64,000 nt of DNA from Microcoleus sp. FACHB-61 (GTDB taxonomy: Bacteria > Cyanobacteriota > Cyanobacteriia > Cyanobacteriales > Microcoleaceae): positions 59,128 to 123,127 of the forward strand of contig JACJNY010000077.1 in assembly GCA_014695295.1 (NCBI GenBank), in the 5' to 3' direction. Positions 53,396-61,977 of the stretch are shown piece after piece. Positions within the stretch are counted from its first letter, which is position 1, and each line of letters opens with the position of its first letter. The notes under the pieces are model-generated. The model was not told the DNA's origin, did not search any database, and was given only the letters and a program-made list of their open reading frames with translations. Made by a program: the position numbers and the translations under genes.

Positions 53396-53587
53396 TTATG
53401 CAGCTAATCTCACGAAGGTTTTGGGTCTTACGTAAGATGGTTGAGGAAATAGATCCAGTTCTAGCTGTTCATACTCGACGCATGGCTGAATTTCCTCGAA
53501 CTGCTCAGCCTCACCATCAGCAACAGTAGGCTGCTCAGATGTGTAAAGTCGCAGATCGAAGAGTTCCAACTGTATATAGTTCTCCAT
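53396..53587 (-). CDS. 63-residue acidic protein with two clamp-binding-like motifs
   Basis: A small protein between cas3' and cas10d. It has a strong GGAGG nine bases before ATG 53587 and a terminator after its stop, so it is a real gene. The sequence has QLELF at 6-10 (MENYIQLELFDL) and QLELDLF at 41-47, both close to the beta-sliding-clamp-binding peptides QL(S/D)LF and QLxLxLF. The rest is acidic with few hydrophobics, likely disordered. I do not recognise a family. A role in linking the I-D complex to replication forks is inference; it could also be an anti-toxin-like or regulatory peptide. Confidence 0.7.
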   Translation of the reverse strand: MENYIQLELFDLRLYTSEQPTVADGEAEQFEEIQPCVEYEQLELDLFPQPSYVRPKTFVRLAA

Positions 53588-53867
53588 TTACCGGAACCTC
53601 CATTGATATTGTTTCTGAATAGAGGCTTTTACTCTCAGAAAGGTATGAATTACGTCAGAAAAGGTTTGAAATGCCGTCCAACGAGTCTCCGTCCTTGTAC
53701 TCAAGCGCTGAAGCCATCCTTGCTGGATATCGTAGCACAGCCTTTATGAATACAACATCGGAAGACCATATACTTTTTACTATGCCCCCATCTACTACCA
53801 AACCTTGTACAATCATTAAGGAGAACCAGAGGATTTGCCTCTAAAGTGATGGACAGGCTTAAGCAAG

Positions 53868-53996
53868 CCCTACCAGGGATTGAAACTTCCGACGTTGTAG
53901 TCAGGCGTTTACGCCTTCCTGTCCATCCTTGCAAGCTATAGCCTGATATGGACAAAAGCCTGCAAGTCTCCAAAACCCCTATCAGGGCTTGACAAT
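53868..53996 (+). repeat. two degenerate CRISPR-like repeats
   Basis: CCCTACCAGGGATTGAAAC (53868-53886) and CCAAAACCCCTATCAGGG (from 53970, then CTTGACAAT) each match the right-hand part of the array repeat in crRNA-sense on the + strand (opposite to the main array). GATGGACAGG / CCTGTCCATC (53848-53857, 53918-53927) flanks the first. They are 109 bases apart, so this is not one normal repeat-spacer unit; it is likely a relic array. It covers most of the 409-base spacer 53588-53996, otherwise empty. Confidence 0.55.
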
Positions 53997-56177
53997 TTAG
54001 GCAATCCATATTTCATCCCCCTTGCTCTTGAGCCAGTGGGCCAGCGTGTCCACCAACAGGGCCGACTGGCCAAAAGCGATCGAATAAGGTGCGGTCGTAT
54101 CGTGGATACTGTACCGATCGCAAATCGGATAAATCTGAAAGTGCATCGGCAGTCGCAGGCGCGATCGTACTTCAGCCACCGGATAACGCAGTACATAACA
54201 AACCAATGCTTGCTTCTTCAAACGCTTGTTGATTTCCCCGATCCAATAATTCTCAGGTTGCACAACCTCAATCCCCGTTAAAACCTGAACTTTCCAAGCA
54301 GAAGCATTTTCCTCTAATTTTCCCGAATAAGTAAATTTCCAATTCAGTCTTTCCTCCCGATAACTACGCAACTTCAAAAAAGCCAGACAGTGTTTAAATC
54401 GACCTTTGGCAATTGGTTGCCCAAGGCGTTCCGATGTCTCGTTCAACATTCGCATAAATGCAGATTCCGTCATCGGTTCGATTTCCAAGTTGCTCAAAAT
54501 TCCTGGTAAATCGTAAGTTTTAAATTTGTCTGCCTCATGGGAATCGGTTAAATCGCAAATGCCGCATTGCAGGGGACTAGAACCTCGAAAACTGCTAGCA
54601 TCTTCAACTATTGGATTTCCTGTCTTATTACCCGATCGCTCTTGCCACTCTTTGCCCCACTGTTTAATATCACCTGCCACTTGCCCCAAGCTAGTTTTAA
54701 ATACTTTTTGAGCAGCTTCCTGAAAAGCCTTCTGACTTGATGCGTACTGCTGTTTAATTGTCTTGTGCCCTAATTCCCAACAAATTTGAACTGACTGCAC
54801 CGCACCCCACCGCGAATAATATCCCTCAAAATTGTTGATTTGGCGGTACTTTTCGCGAATTTGTTGATAGAAAAAAGGACGATCGTAAATTCCGTTAGAC
54901 TCTAAAGTGGCAGTCTCACCCGCAAACAAGCGTTCGACTAAGAAATTAGGGGTGAGTGCGATGGCTGTGAAATTTTTAAACTGAATAAACTCTCCATTGC
55001 GATCGCAGCCATCGTGTCGCCCCAACCTTCCCAATCTTTGGATGAAGTTGCCCGCATCGGCGGATTCAAAAATTAGCAAATTGATTTTGAAGTCTACCCC
55101 GACATCAATGGTGCTAGTACCGAGAACTAAGTCTGACGAGAGCGATCGCTCTTTTTCCGTCTTTCCCGATAACCCGGTATTTTCACCAACAACTAAACCG
55201 TGAGGCTCGAACAATTCCCGAAAAAATGGTGTCAGCCGCTTGACAGCAGCAATGGAATTCAGGATAATCGCTCCTTTACTCCCCGGATTGTTTTTAAAGT
55301 GAGTCAGGATGTGATTTGCACTGTCTTTCAGCCAAATTTCAGAAGCTTTTGAAGTTGGTTCTAGGGAAATAAAAGTCAGCGTACTTTCCCTCAATATCTG
55401 CCGCCAGGAGTCTGCTTTCAACTGTTCGATTTCAGCAGGGCGATCGGGAAACTGATATTTGCCTGCTTTTAAAGGGTCGATAGTTTGACAGCGAAAACCT
55501 GCTATTTCTAGTCTGCTAATTAATTGGTCGTCAGGAGTTGCTGACAGAAATACAAACTTTTTTCGGCGGTTTGTATTGCGAATTAACAACATAGTATTGA
55601 TGACGCTGGCAATCTGGGGAGATGCTAAAACATGAAATTCATCAAAAATGGATAGGTCAAAATCTTTGTCGATGCGACCCCACAGTTTATCGGGGCTATC
55701 TTCAGAGCTTAAATACGCTCCTCGGTGCAGATAGTGCAAGATATCAGGGTTAGTTAATAAAATCTCTGATTGACCTGTACGAGATGCGATCGCGGCTGCT
55801 TTTCTAAGTTTTTCATTTTCTGCATAGATTTCTAATTCCGAGCCGCTGAGTCGCACAACGCGGGGTTGATGTTCGGGCTGGAATTGTTCGATATAGCGCT
55901 GAATTTGAGTCTCCTGATCTCGCGCCAGTTCATTCGTCGGATATAGCGCCACTGCACAACAATTTGTCTGCAATGTTTCTAAAAAAGCGGCTAAACTTTT
56001 GCCATCGCTAGTGATAGCAAAGTTGAAAATGACATCAATATTGGGATTGCGAATTGCCTTTAAAGTTTCGGCTTGATGCCAAGAAAGAGTCCAACCTTCC
56101 GGTAATTTGACTTTCTTGGGAATTTCCGCAGCGGGACAGGAGTAAACGGATTTGAGGGTAATCTGATAATCGGACAT
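53997..56177 (-). CDS. cas3': type I-D Cas3' helicase
   Basis: A superfamily-2 helicase of 726 residues when started at 56177 (MSDYQITLKSVYSCP). Walker A TSDGKS and FDEFH (Walker B) are visible, with later HRLGR-type motif LGRLGRHDG near the C-terminal half. No HD domain is present; in type I-D the nuclease is in Cas10d. A longer start at 56285 would overlap the divergent WYL gene and adds 36 residues without obvious conservation. Stop at 53997. Confidence 0.93.
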   Translation of the reverse strand: MSDYQITLKSVYSCPAAEIPKKVKLPEGWTLSWHQAETLKAIRNPNIDVIFNFAITSDGKSLAAFLETLQTNCCAVALYPTNELARDQETQIQRYIEQFQPEHQPRVVRLSGSELEIYAENEKLRKAAAIASRTGQSEILLTNPDILHYLHRGAYLSSEDSPDKLWGRIDKDFDLSIFDEFHVLASPQIASVINTMLLIRNTNRRKKFVFLSATPDDQLISRLEIAGFRCQTIDPLKAGKYQFPDRPAEIEQLKADSWRQILRESTLTFISLEPTSKASEIWLKDSANHILTHFKNNPGSKGAIILNSIAAVKRLTPFFRELFEPHGLVVGENTGLSGKTEKERSLSSDLVLGTSTIDVGVDFKINLLIFESADAGNFIQRLGRLGRHDGCDRNGEFIQFKNFTAIALTPNFLVERLFAGETATLESNGIYDRPFFYQQIREKYRQINNFEGYYSRWGAVQSVQICWELGHKTIKQQYASSQKAFQEAAQKVFKTSLGQVAGDIKQWGKEWQERSGNKTGNPIVEDASSFRGSSPLQCGICDLTDSHEADKFKTYDLPGILSNLEIEPMTESAFMRMLNETSERLGQPIAKGRFKHCLAFLKLRSYREERLNWKFTYSGKLEENASAWKVQVLTGIEVVQPENYWIGEINKRLKKQALVCYVLRYPVAEVRSRLRLPMHFQIYPICDRYSIHDTTAPYSIAFGQSALLVDTLAHWLKSKGDEIWIA

Positions 56178-56269
56178 ATGCTGAATCTGTGTCCGTAGAA
56201 ACTGGATATCCCCCATATTGACACCGACAATAGAGATAATCAAGCCTGTACAATGAGAAAGTGTCCGTA
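56171..56269. promoter_or_regulatory. repeated GTGTCCGTA motif between cas3' and the WYL gene
   Basis: GTGTCCGTA occurs at 56189-56197 and 56261-56269 (72 bases apart), and an inverted variant CGGACAT at 56171-56177 covers the proposed cas3' start. The second copy is six bases before the WYL ATG. Such spaced repeats in a divergent spacer are a candidate operator for the WYL regulator. Confidence 0.5.
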
Positions 56270-56274
56270 TATTT

Positions 56275-57129
56275 ATGAGTCGCAAAGGTCAATCGATCAC
56301 CCTATCGGTTTCTGAACGAGATAAAACTGAGTTGGAAGCCTTGGCCCAAGAATTCGGGAAGACGTGGGGCGATCGCCCGAACATATCCAAACTGATAGAA
56401 GCCATCGCCCGCCGCCAACTGACGATCGCCCCCAACCACGACTGGCCGGAAACCCGCATCAAAGCCCTAGACATCGCCCGACAGCAATTGCTTGACTTGG
56501 GCAAAATTGATGAAGCGCTGGCAATTGCCCAATTGTTGAGCGATCGCAGCGAACTGACTCTCCCTTTCCGGGCCCAAATCGATCAGTTTTTGAGCAACCC
56601 ATTACCTACTTGGCGGCAAAAAATCGATAATTTTATCCACAGACAGCAACCATTTCGCCTTTCCTATCGAGATGCAGCCGATCGCCTTTGGAGTTACACC
56701 GTCTTACACGCTCGGATTGTTCCTATTGAAAAGCGACAGTATTTAATGTGTCGCTGCGAAGAATCTGAGGGAAATCAAGACGTACCGGGACTCGAACACA
56801 ACTGGACGCTGCTGCTCGATCGCATTGAAGATGCTGCGGTGATGTCGGTCGATCGAACTTGGTTGCCCGATCTAGAGCGAATTTCCGTAGAATTTCACTT
56901 ATTTGGCAGGCTTGCCTTTAACTACAGGCGAAAGCAAGGCGATGTGGAAGTCAGCGACTTAGAAGGCGATCCGCCAATTAGACGAGTCACCCGCCCGATT
57001 TTCAATACCTTCTGGTTTTTCCGCGAAATTGCCCCCTATTGGGAAGATTGCGCGATCGCCTCTCCAGACAGCGTGCGCGATCGATTCAAACAAAAATTGA
57101 TCGACCTCTGCCGCCAGTACAACCTCTAA
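56275..57129 (+). CDS. RHH-WYL regulator of the CRISPR locus
   Basis: A 284-residue protein with a ribbon-helix-helix-like N-terminus (SITLSVSERDKTELEALAQE) and a C-terminal WYL-type domain (about 115-270, RQQPFRLSYRD). In Synechocystis a related WYL protein (Sll7009) represses crRNA of the subtype I-D array. Divergent location from cas3' with motif repeats between supports local control here. The ligand of the WYL domain is unknown. A two-way hairpin at 57150 ends it. Confidence 0.85.
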   Translation: MSRKGQSITLSVSERDKTELEALAQEFGKTWGDRPNISKLIEAIARRQLTIAPNHDWPETRIKALDIARQQLLDLGKIDEALAIAQLLSDRSELTLPFRAQIDQFLSNPLPTWRQKIDNFIHRQQPFRLSYRDAADRLWSYTVLHARIVPIEKRQYLMCRCEESEGNQDVPGLEHNWTLLLDRIEDAAVMSVDRTWLPDLERISVEFHLFGRLAFNYRRKQGDVEVSDLEGDPPIRRVTRPIFNTFWFFREIAPYWEDCAIASPDSVRDRFKQKLIDLCRQYNL

Positions 57130-57149
57130 ATCCGCGATTAGATCAAAAA

Positions 57150-57173
57150 AAAGCAGCCTGTAAAGGCTGCTTT
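57150..57173. terminator. bidirectional terminator
   Basis: AAAGCAGCCT pairs with AGGCTGCTTT around GTAA. A T run follows on the - strand and a weaker one on the + strand. It serves the WYL gene and the convergent small gene at 57315. Confidence 0.8.
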
Positions 57174-57314
57174 GACAAATAAACCGTTGTTGAGTTAGAG
57201 GAGAAAACTTTAAATCGAATTCAAATTACTGCTGTTTCAACTCCTGCCTGAGTTTCCACTATTTTTATCTACCGCTGACTCACCTTGCCTTCAGAACAAA
57301 ACTTCAAATCCCGA

Positions 57315-57683
57315 TTAGAATGCTGCTGAAAGTTCGTTGATTACTTTCACTCGGCCTCTGAGCACCGCCCGCAACAAGCGGTTGACACAGCCTCTGTCTT
57401 CGTCATTCAGAGAGTCGTCGAAGGTGGCGGCCATCAAACCGTAGCGATCCGCCAGAGTCAAAACGCCTGTATCCGTTACAGAAGCGAGGATTTCAGAGAT
57501 AGCGCCGGGGAGGAGTTGTACGGGGTGCATGGCAGTGCGGTTGAATTCGATATATTTATCATCTTCTGGTTTCCTCAAAAGATCGGTGATATTAATGAGG
57601 CCGCGAAGGTGATTCTCTAGGGTGAAAGCAAGTGATCCGAGTAGAGTAAAGTTGTGACTTGGGTCACTGTGCGATCGCCCCAC
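57315..57683 (-). CDS. conserved hypothetical protein
   Basis: A 122-residue soluble protein with a GTG start (57683) that I do not recognise. It is helical in pattern (FTLENHLRGLINITDLLRKPE, ILASVTDTGVLTLADRYGLM, NRLLRAVLRGRVKVINEL). A later start is possible because the first 12 residues are polar and include a HIP1-encoded GRS. It is transcribed toward the bidirectional terminator. Confidence 0.55.
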   Translation of the reverse strand: MGRSHSDPSHNFTLLGSLAFTLENHLRGLINITDLLRKPEDDKYIEFNRTAMHPVQLLPGAISEILASVTDTGVLTLADRYGLMAATFDDSLNDEDRGCVNRLLRAVLRGRVKVINELSAAF

Positions 57684-57751
57684 AGCTTAAAACCCACCTC
57701 TGCCGGATGCGCCCATACCAGCGGAATTTATACATTTGGTATGATTTCTAA

Positions 57752-58096
57752 ATGAGTTCCACCCTTACCCCCCTACTGAAAATGCTTGATTTTCTCAATC
57801 CTCTCTTGGGCCGCAAGCCCGATCGCATCAAAGCCAATGTTGAAATCTATACTTGGCAAACCTGTCCCTACTGCATCCGCGCCAAAACTTTGCTGTGGTG
57901 GAAAGGCGTAAATTTCACGGAATACAAAATTGATGGCGACGAAGCCGCTAGAAAGGCAATGGCCGAACGCGCTAACGGACGCCGCAGCGTACCCCAAATT
58001 TTCATTAATAACCAACACGTAGGCGGCTGCGATGACATTCACAAACTCGATGGAGAAGGACAGTTAGATCCGCTGCTAGCTCAACCAGCAGTTTAA
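57752..58096 (+). CDS. grxC: glutaredoxin (CPYC type)
   Basis: A 114-residue glutaredoxin: active site CPYC (TWQTCPYCIRAK, about residues 36-40), cis-Pro loop RRSVPQIFINN (about 78-88) and GG in HVGGCDD. An N-terminal extension of about 25 residues precedes the domain; an internal Met (MLDFLNPLL) might be the real start. It reduces protein or glutathione disulfides. Confidence 0.93.
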   Translation: MSSTLTPLLKMLDFLNPLLGRKPDRIKANVEIYTWQTCPYCIRAKTLLWWKGVNFTEYKIDGDEAARKAMAERANGRRSVPQIFINNQHVGGCDDIHKLDGEGQLDPLLAQPAV

Positions 58097-58099
58097 ACT

Positions 58100-58219
58100 G
58101 AGATATTGCACCATTCTCGCTTAACAGGCTTTCGGGCCTGTTCCACAAAGAGTGAATTTTCTGCTTGTGGGGTGGGCCGAAGAGCCCGCCCGCGAAAGGC
58201 TTATTGACAAAAGTCCTTA
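58100..58219. repeat. dispersed repeat family B copy and family A half
   Basis: AACAGGCTTTCGGGCCTGTT and the following CCACAAAGAGT, then GGGTGGGCCGAAGAGCCCGCCC, match 7120-7200 in order. A family A half (AGTCCTTACTACGAACC) follows at 58208 and reaches into the menD 3' end. Confidence 0.7.
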
Positions 58220-60124
58220 CTACGAACCTTTGGCAAATTTACCTAAATTATCTTGCCGCCATTTAGCATCCGATCGCCTGTCTGTTTGCACTTCTAAGAC
58301 GCGAATCCCGCTATTTGGCAGCAAATTTAATTTTTCTTTGAACTGTTCCCAATCGTCAATTACCTCGTGTTCCACGCCATAAGTTGCACACAACTGAGCA
58401 AAATTTATCTGCTGCGGCGTGGCAAAAAACTCTTCAAAGGGCGGGTCAAATTTGGCAACGGGCAACATTTCAAAAATTCCGCCACCGTTGTTATTTATTA
58501 AAATTATTGTCAGATGACCGACAAATTTATTTTTAATTAAAAATCCATTCGTATCGTGCAAAAGTGCTAAATCGCCTGTTAGCATGATGCTGCTTTGATT
58601 GCGGTGAGCAACTCCCAAAGCTGTTGATAATGTGCCGTCTATACCGTTAGCGCCGCGATTGAAAAACGGTTTTATTCCTAAGTTATTCGGCTTCCAGAAA
58701 AACTCTACATCTCTGACGGGCATACTGTTGGCAATAAAGATCGGTGTTCCCGGTGGCAAAATTTGGGAAAGCAGCCAGGAAACTTTGGGCTCGATTATGT
58801 TGTTAATTGCTGATATTTTTTGGTCTATTGTTTCTCTGACTTGGATTTCGGTGTTGCGCCAAAGTTGGAGGTATTCGTTTGAGGGAGAGGTTTGAACCCC
58901 CCCTAACCCCCCCTTGTTAAGGGGGGGGACTTGAGTTGACTCGCCCTTGTTTAGGGGAGGGATTTGAGGGGGGATATTAGTGGTAGCAGTGGTTTGAACC
59001 CCCCCTAACCCCCCCTTGCTAAGGGGGGGGACTTGAGGGGAAATAGCAGTGGCTAGATGCTCTACGGAGGTTCGCAGGTGAATTGTTTTGCCGTGTAGCG
59101 GATCGAAGTTGTGGTGGCTGGGGTCGATTATATATCGTTTGGGTTGGGTTTTGTCTAGCCAGTTTCGCAGTTCTTTGCTTGTGGGTAAGTCTCCGATTTG
59201 AATGGCGATTTCTGGGGTTAATTTATCTGCTAGTTCGCGGTTTCGCAGGATTAAATCGTAGGTGGAAATTAGATCGGGGTTTAGTTGGGCGTAGTTTCTG
59301 ACTGGGGATAGTCCTTCTGCTAAAACTGGCCAGTTTAAGGATTTGGAAATTTGGGCGATCGCACTACAGTATTTTTCGGCAAATTGGGGCTGGGAAACGC
59401 CTGCAATAATTATCCCTTTGCTGCACTTGTGCCATTGTTGCATTGTACTTTCTTCTCCCCCCCTTAACAAGAGGGGGCTGGGGGGGGTAGAGCTTTCTCC
59501 TGCAAAAATTGGTTCTAATCCTGCAAAGAAATGTTCGGGATTGAATTGTGTTTCTAAAGCTTCTACAGCTATGTCTGGAACGGGTACAAGCGGGTCGCGA
59601 AAGGGGATGTTGAGGTGGACGGGGCCTGGTGTGGGAAAGATCGATCGCTCCCAAGCATACATTATTGTCTGCCGCAGATAGTCTAGCATTCCTCTGGACG
59701 CAGAAGGTATCGCTAATTCGGCTTGCCAGTTGGGATAATTGCCGTATATTTTCACTTGGTCGATCGCTTGTCCGGCGTGACAGTCCCGCAGTTCGGGAGG
59801 TCTATCTGCTGTGAATATTACCAGCGGAATTCGACTTTCTCTGGCTTCTATTATCGCAGGGTAAAAGTTGGCGGCGGCGGTTCCAGAGGTACAAATCAGT
59901 GCGACGGGTAAACCGGATTTTTTGGCGATTCCTAATGCAAAAAAGCTGGCTGAACGTTCGTCGAGTATGGGAATAGTTTCTATTTTGTTGTTCTGGGCAA
60001 AAGCTATTGTTAATGGTGCCGATCGCGAACCGGGAGAAATCACGGCGGTAGTTAATCCCAACCGCTGCAATGTCTCTGCTAATATTGAAGACCAGAGAGT
60101 GTTTGCGTTGCGAAAATCAATCAT
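58220..60124 (-). CDS. menD: SEPHCHC synthase MenD with repeat-derived insertions
   Basis: A 634-residue ThDP enzyme that joins isochorismate and 2-oxoglutarate in phylloquinone synthesis. ThDP-PYR part near the N-terminus (VISPGSRSAPL, about 28-38) and ThDP-PP part near the C-terminus (LTGDLALLHDTNG, INNNGGGIFEML). Family length is about 550-590. Two in-frame segments are extra: residues 212-225 (PPSPLLLRGGE, DNA 59450-59491) and 363-415 (three PPLxKGGLGG-type units, DNA 58882-59038), coded by G/C-homopolymer palindromes (CCCCCTTAACAAGGGG). Catalytic regions stay intact, so it is presumably functional. menF follows 15 bases upstream of its start on the same strand. Confidence 0.94.
   Translation of the reverse strand: MIDFRNANTLWSSILAETLQRLGLTTAVISPGSRSAPLTIAFAQNNKIETIPILDERSASFFALGIAKKSGLPVALICTSGTAAANFYPAIIEARESRIPLVIFTADRPPELRDCHAGQAIDQVKIYGNYPNWQAELAIPSASRGMLDYLRQTIMYAWERSIFPTPGPVHLNIPFRDPLVPVPDIAVEALETQFNPEHFFAGLEPIFAGESSTPPSPLLLRGGEESTMQQWHKCSKGIIIAGVSQPQFAEKYCSAIAQISKSLNWPVLAEGLSPVRNYAQLNPDLISTYDLILRNRELADKLTPEIAIQIGDLPTSKELRNWLDKTQPKRYIIDPSHHNFDPLHGKTIHLRTSVEHLATAISPQVPPLSKGGLGGVQTTATTNIPPQIPPLNKGESTQVPPLNKGGLGGVQTSPSNEYLQLWRNTEIQVRETIDQKISAINNIIEPKVSWLLSQILPPGTPIFIANSMPVRDVEFFWKPNNLGIKPFFNRGANGIDGTLSTALGVAHRNQSSIMLTGDLALLHDTNGFLIKNKFVGHLTIILINNNGGGIFEMLPVAKFDPPFEEFFATPQQINFAQLCATYGVEHEVIDDWEQFKEKLNLLPNSGIRVLEVQTDRRSDAKWRQDNLGKFAKGS
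58882..59038 (-). repeat. three palindromic repeat units inserted in menD
   Basis: CCCCCCTAACCCCCCCTTGT / TTAAGGGGGGG units at about 58895-58932 and 58996-59032 and a shorter copy between (CCCTTGTTTAGGGG). Each encodes PPL(S/N)KG(G). A further copy lies at 59450-59491. Confidence 0.85.
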
Positions 60125-60139
60125 TTTTCTAATATATTG

Positions 60140-61573
60140 CTAAACCAAAGCATTTAAAAGCGGTTGTAATTTGAGCTGAATTTCTGCTAGTTCTTTTTCG
60201 GGTTCCGAACCAGCGACAATACCGGCACCAGCATAGAGTATAGCCCGATCGCCATCGATTAATGCCGATCGAATGCCAACGGCAAATTCGCCGTTTCCCC
60301 TGCGATCGATCCAGCCGAGGGGTGCTGCATACAGAGAGCGATCGCAGCTTTCGCAGCGGCGAATTTGTTCGAGGGCAATATCTCTCGGCACGCCCGCTAC
60401 CGCTGGGGTTGGATGCAGTTGAGCTAAAATCTTTAATAAATGAATATCAGGGGGGATTTGAGCAGTTATGGGTGTCCACAAATGCTGAATGTTTGATAGT
60501 TGCAGCAGTCTCGGCACTGGGGAAAAATTGGGAGTTATGCCGAGTTTAGACAGGCGATCGACAATAAAGTCAATCACAACTTGATGTTCTCGAATATCTT
60601 TCTCGCTCTCTAGCAATCCCTGGGCTAATTTCGCATCTCCCGCCTCAGTTTTTCCCCTCGGTGCTGAACCTGCTAAAGCATCTGTTAATAACTGATTGTT
60701 GTGAATGCTAATTAAGCGTTCTGGACTGGCCCCGATAAAAGTTTGGCCTTTGCCGTTACTGGTTGAAAATACATAGCAATCTGGATAGCTGAGGCGCAAG
60801 TTGTTTAATGAATCTATTAAACTAAAAGGGGTTTGAGAAATCACATTGATTGCTTGGGATAAAACAATTTTACTAAAATATTTAGAGGCTATCAATTCTA
60901 AAGCCGACTTGACTGATGTTTTAAATTGACTGGCATCATTGACGGGGATTTGTTTCAAAGATATCGAAGTGTTGAGATCGGTAGTTAGTTTAGGGTATTT
61001 ACGAAATTCTATTTTATCAAAGGTTTGCCAAATATTTTCAGCAATGCTGTTAATGTTTATATCTTTTTCTATTACGGCATTTGCGACGAGAATGCAGCTA
61101 TCTTTCTGTCTGGTAATTTGCCATTTTGGTAAAAATATGGTGGCGGGCGGAAAGTAAGAATTAGCCGCAATGTTCTCATCAAAAAAAGCAAAACTACAAA
61201 AAAAGTGAGGCCCGCTAAATGGCAAGCGTTCCGCACCAATGGTAATTGTATTGGCAAGTGTTGAACGAATAAAAGTTTGAGCTAAGGCAAATCGCTCGGT
61301 TCCTGCTACTGTGAGATGGATTGCCGAATCAAGGGCTGCGATCGCAAAACTTTTGCCGGCAATTGGGTTTCTTTTTTCAAAGTAAAAGTGCCGCTGACAA
61401 GGTTCGGAAATCTCTTGCAGTACAGCTAGCGGATCGAGGGGGTAAATTTCCTGAGAAATACTAACTATTTTTGTGCGATCTTTTTCGGTTAAAGACTGCT
61501 GGCAATTTAACAGAAACTGATGCAGTTGATTGCGGTCTTGCAAGAGATTAGCGCGGTGCGGTATTACTGTCAT
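60140..61573 (-). CDS. menF: isochorismate synthase MenF
   Basis: A 477-residue chorismate-binding enzyme that makes isochorismate for phylloquinone. The C-terminal MST domain is recognisable: ALAGSAPRGKT (about 315), EKDIREHQVVIDFIVDRL (about 335-352), LHPTPAVAGVP (about 395-405) and YAGAGIVAGSEPEKEL (about 450-465). The DNA gap to the menD start is 15 bases, so menF-menD form an operon (menF first). Confidence 0.93.
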   Translation of the reverse strand: MTVIPHRANLLQDRNQLHQFLLNCQQSLTEKDRTKIVSISQEIYPLDPLAVLQEISEPCQRHFYFEKRNPIAGKSFAIAALDSAIHLTVAGTERFALAQTFIRSTLANTITIGAERLPFSGPHFFCSFAFFDENIAANSYFPPATIFLPKWQITRQKDSCILVANAVIEKDININSIAENIWQTFDKIEFRKYPKLTTDLNTSISLKQIPVNDASQFKTSVKSALELIASKYFSKIVLSQAINVISQTPFSLIDSLNNLRLSYPDCYVFSTSNGKGQTFIGASPERLISIHNNQLLTDALAGSAPRGKTEAGDAKLAQGLLESEKDIREHQVVIDFIVDRLSKLGITPNFSPVPRLLQLSNIQHLWTPITAQIPPDIHLLKILAQLHPTPAVAGVPRDIALEQIRRCESCDRSLYAAPLGWIDRRGNGEFAVGIRSALIDGDRAILYAGAGIVAGSEPEKELAEIQLKLQPLLNALV

Positions 61574-61977
61574 GAAAGCGAGAATAGCAGATTTGTCAGA
61601 TAGAGTGTGGGTTTGTCCGGCTAAAACCCCTATTTCGATCTAAGCACGGGAGGGCGATCGCAAAACACGACCTTTCCTGTTTCCCGGAAAGTTTGGGCTC
61701 GCTTGGGGCAGAAAACACACGATCCTCTTCGAGGGCTTCGCCAAGGCGCGATCGATCGAAACATTTATACATAAAACTTTAAGATTGAGTGCCTAAATCT
61801 CGGCAAAAGGCGATCGCCCCTACAAAGGTTTGCAGACGGGCTACTTCAAGCCTTTGAGCACCTTCACAGCCTCTCAACGGATGCCCCGCACGCACTCAAC
61901 CTTATACAGAGTAGACTTTGTTCACCAATAAAATTGTAAAATTACTAAGCTGCTATCAATTGCATCAAGTTTGTGTA
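61574..61977. other. gene-free spacer between divergent menF and menA
   Basis: It holds the promoters of menF-menD and menA. Several HIP1 sites (GCGATCGC) are seen at 61653 and 61810. No gene or firm promoter is recognised. Confidence 0.4.

Noticed and set aside
61616..61640. CCGGCTAAAACCCCTATTTC resembling a CRISPR repeat
   Set aside because: Only part of the repeat matches and no second copy or spacer is near; likely chance.
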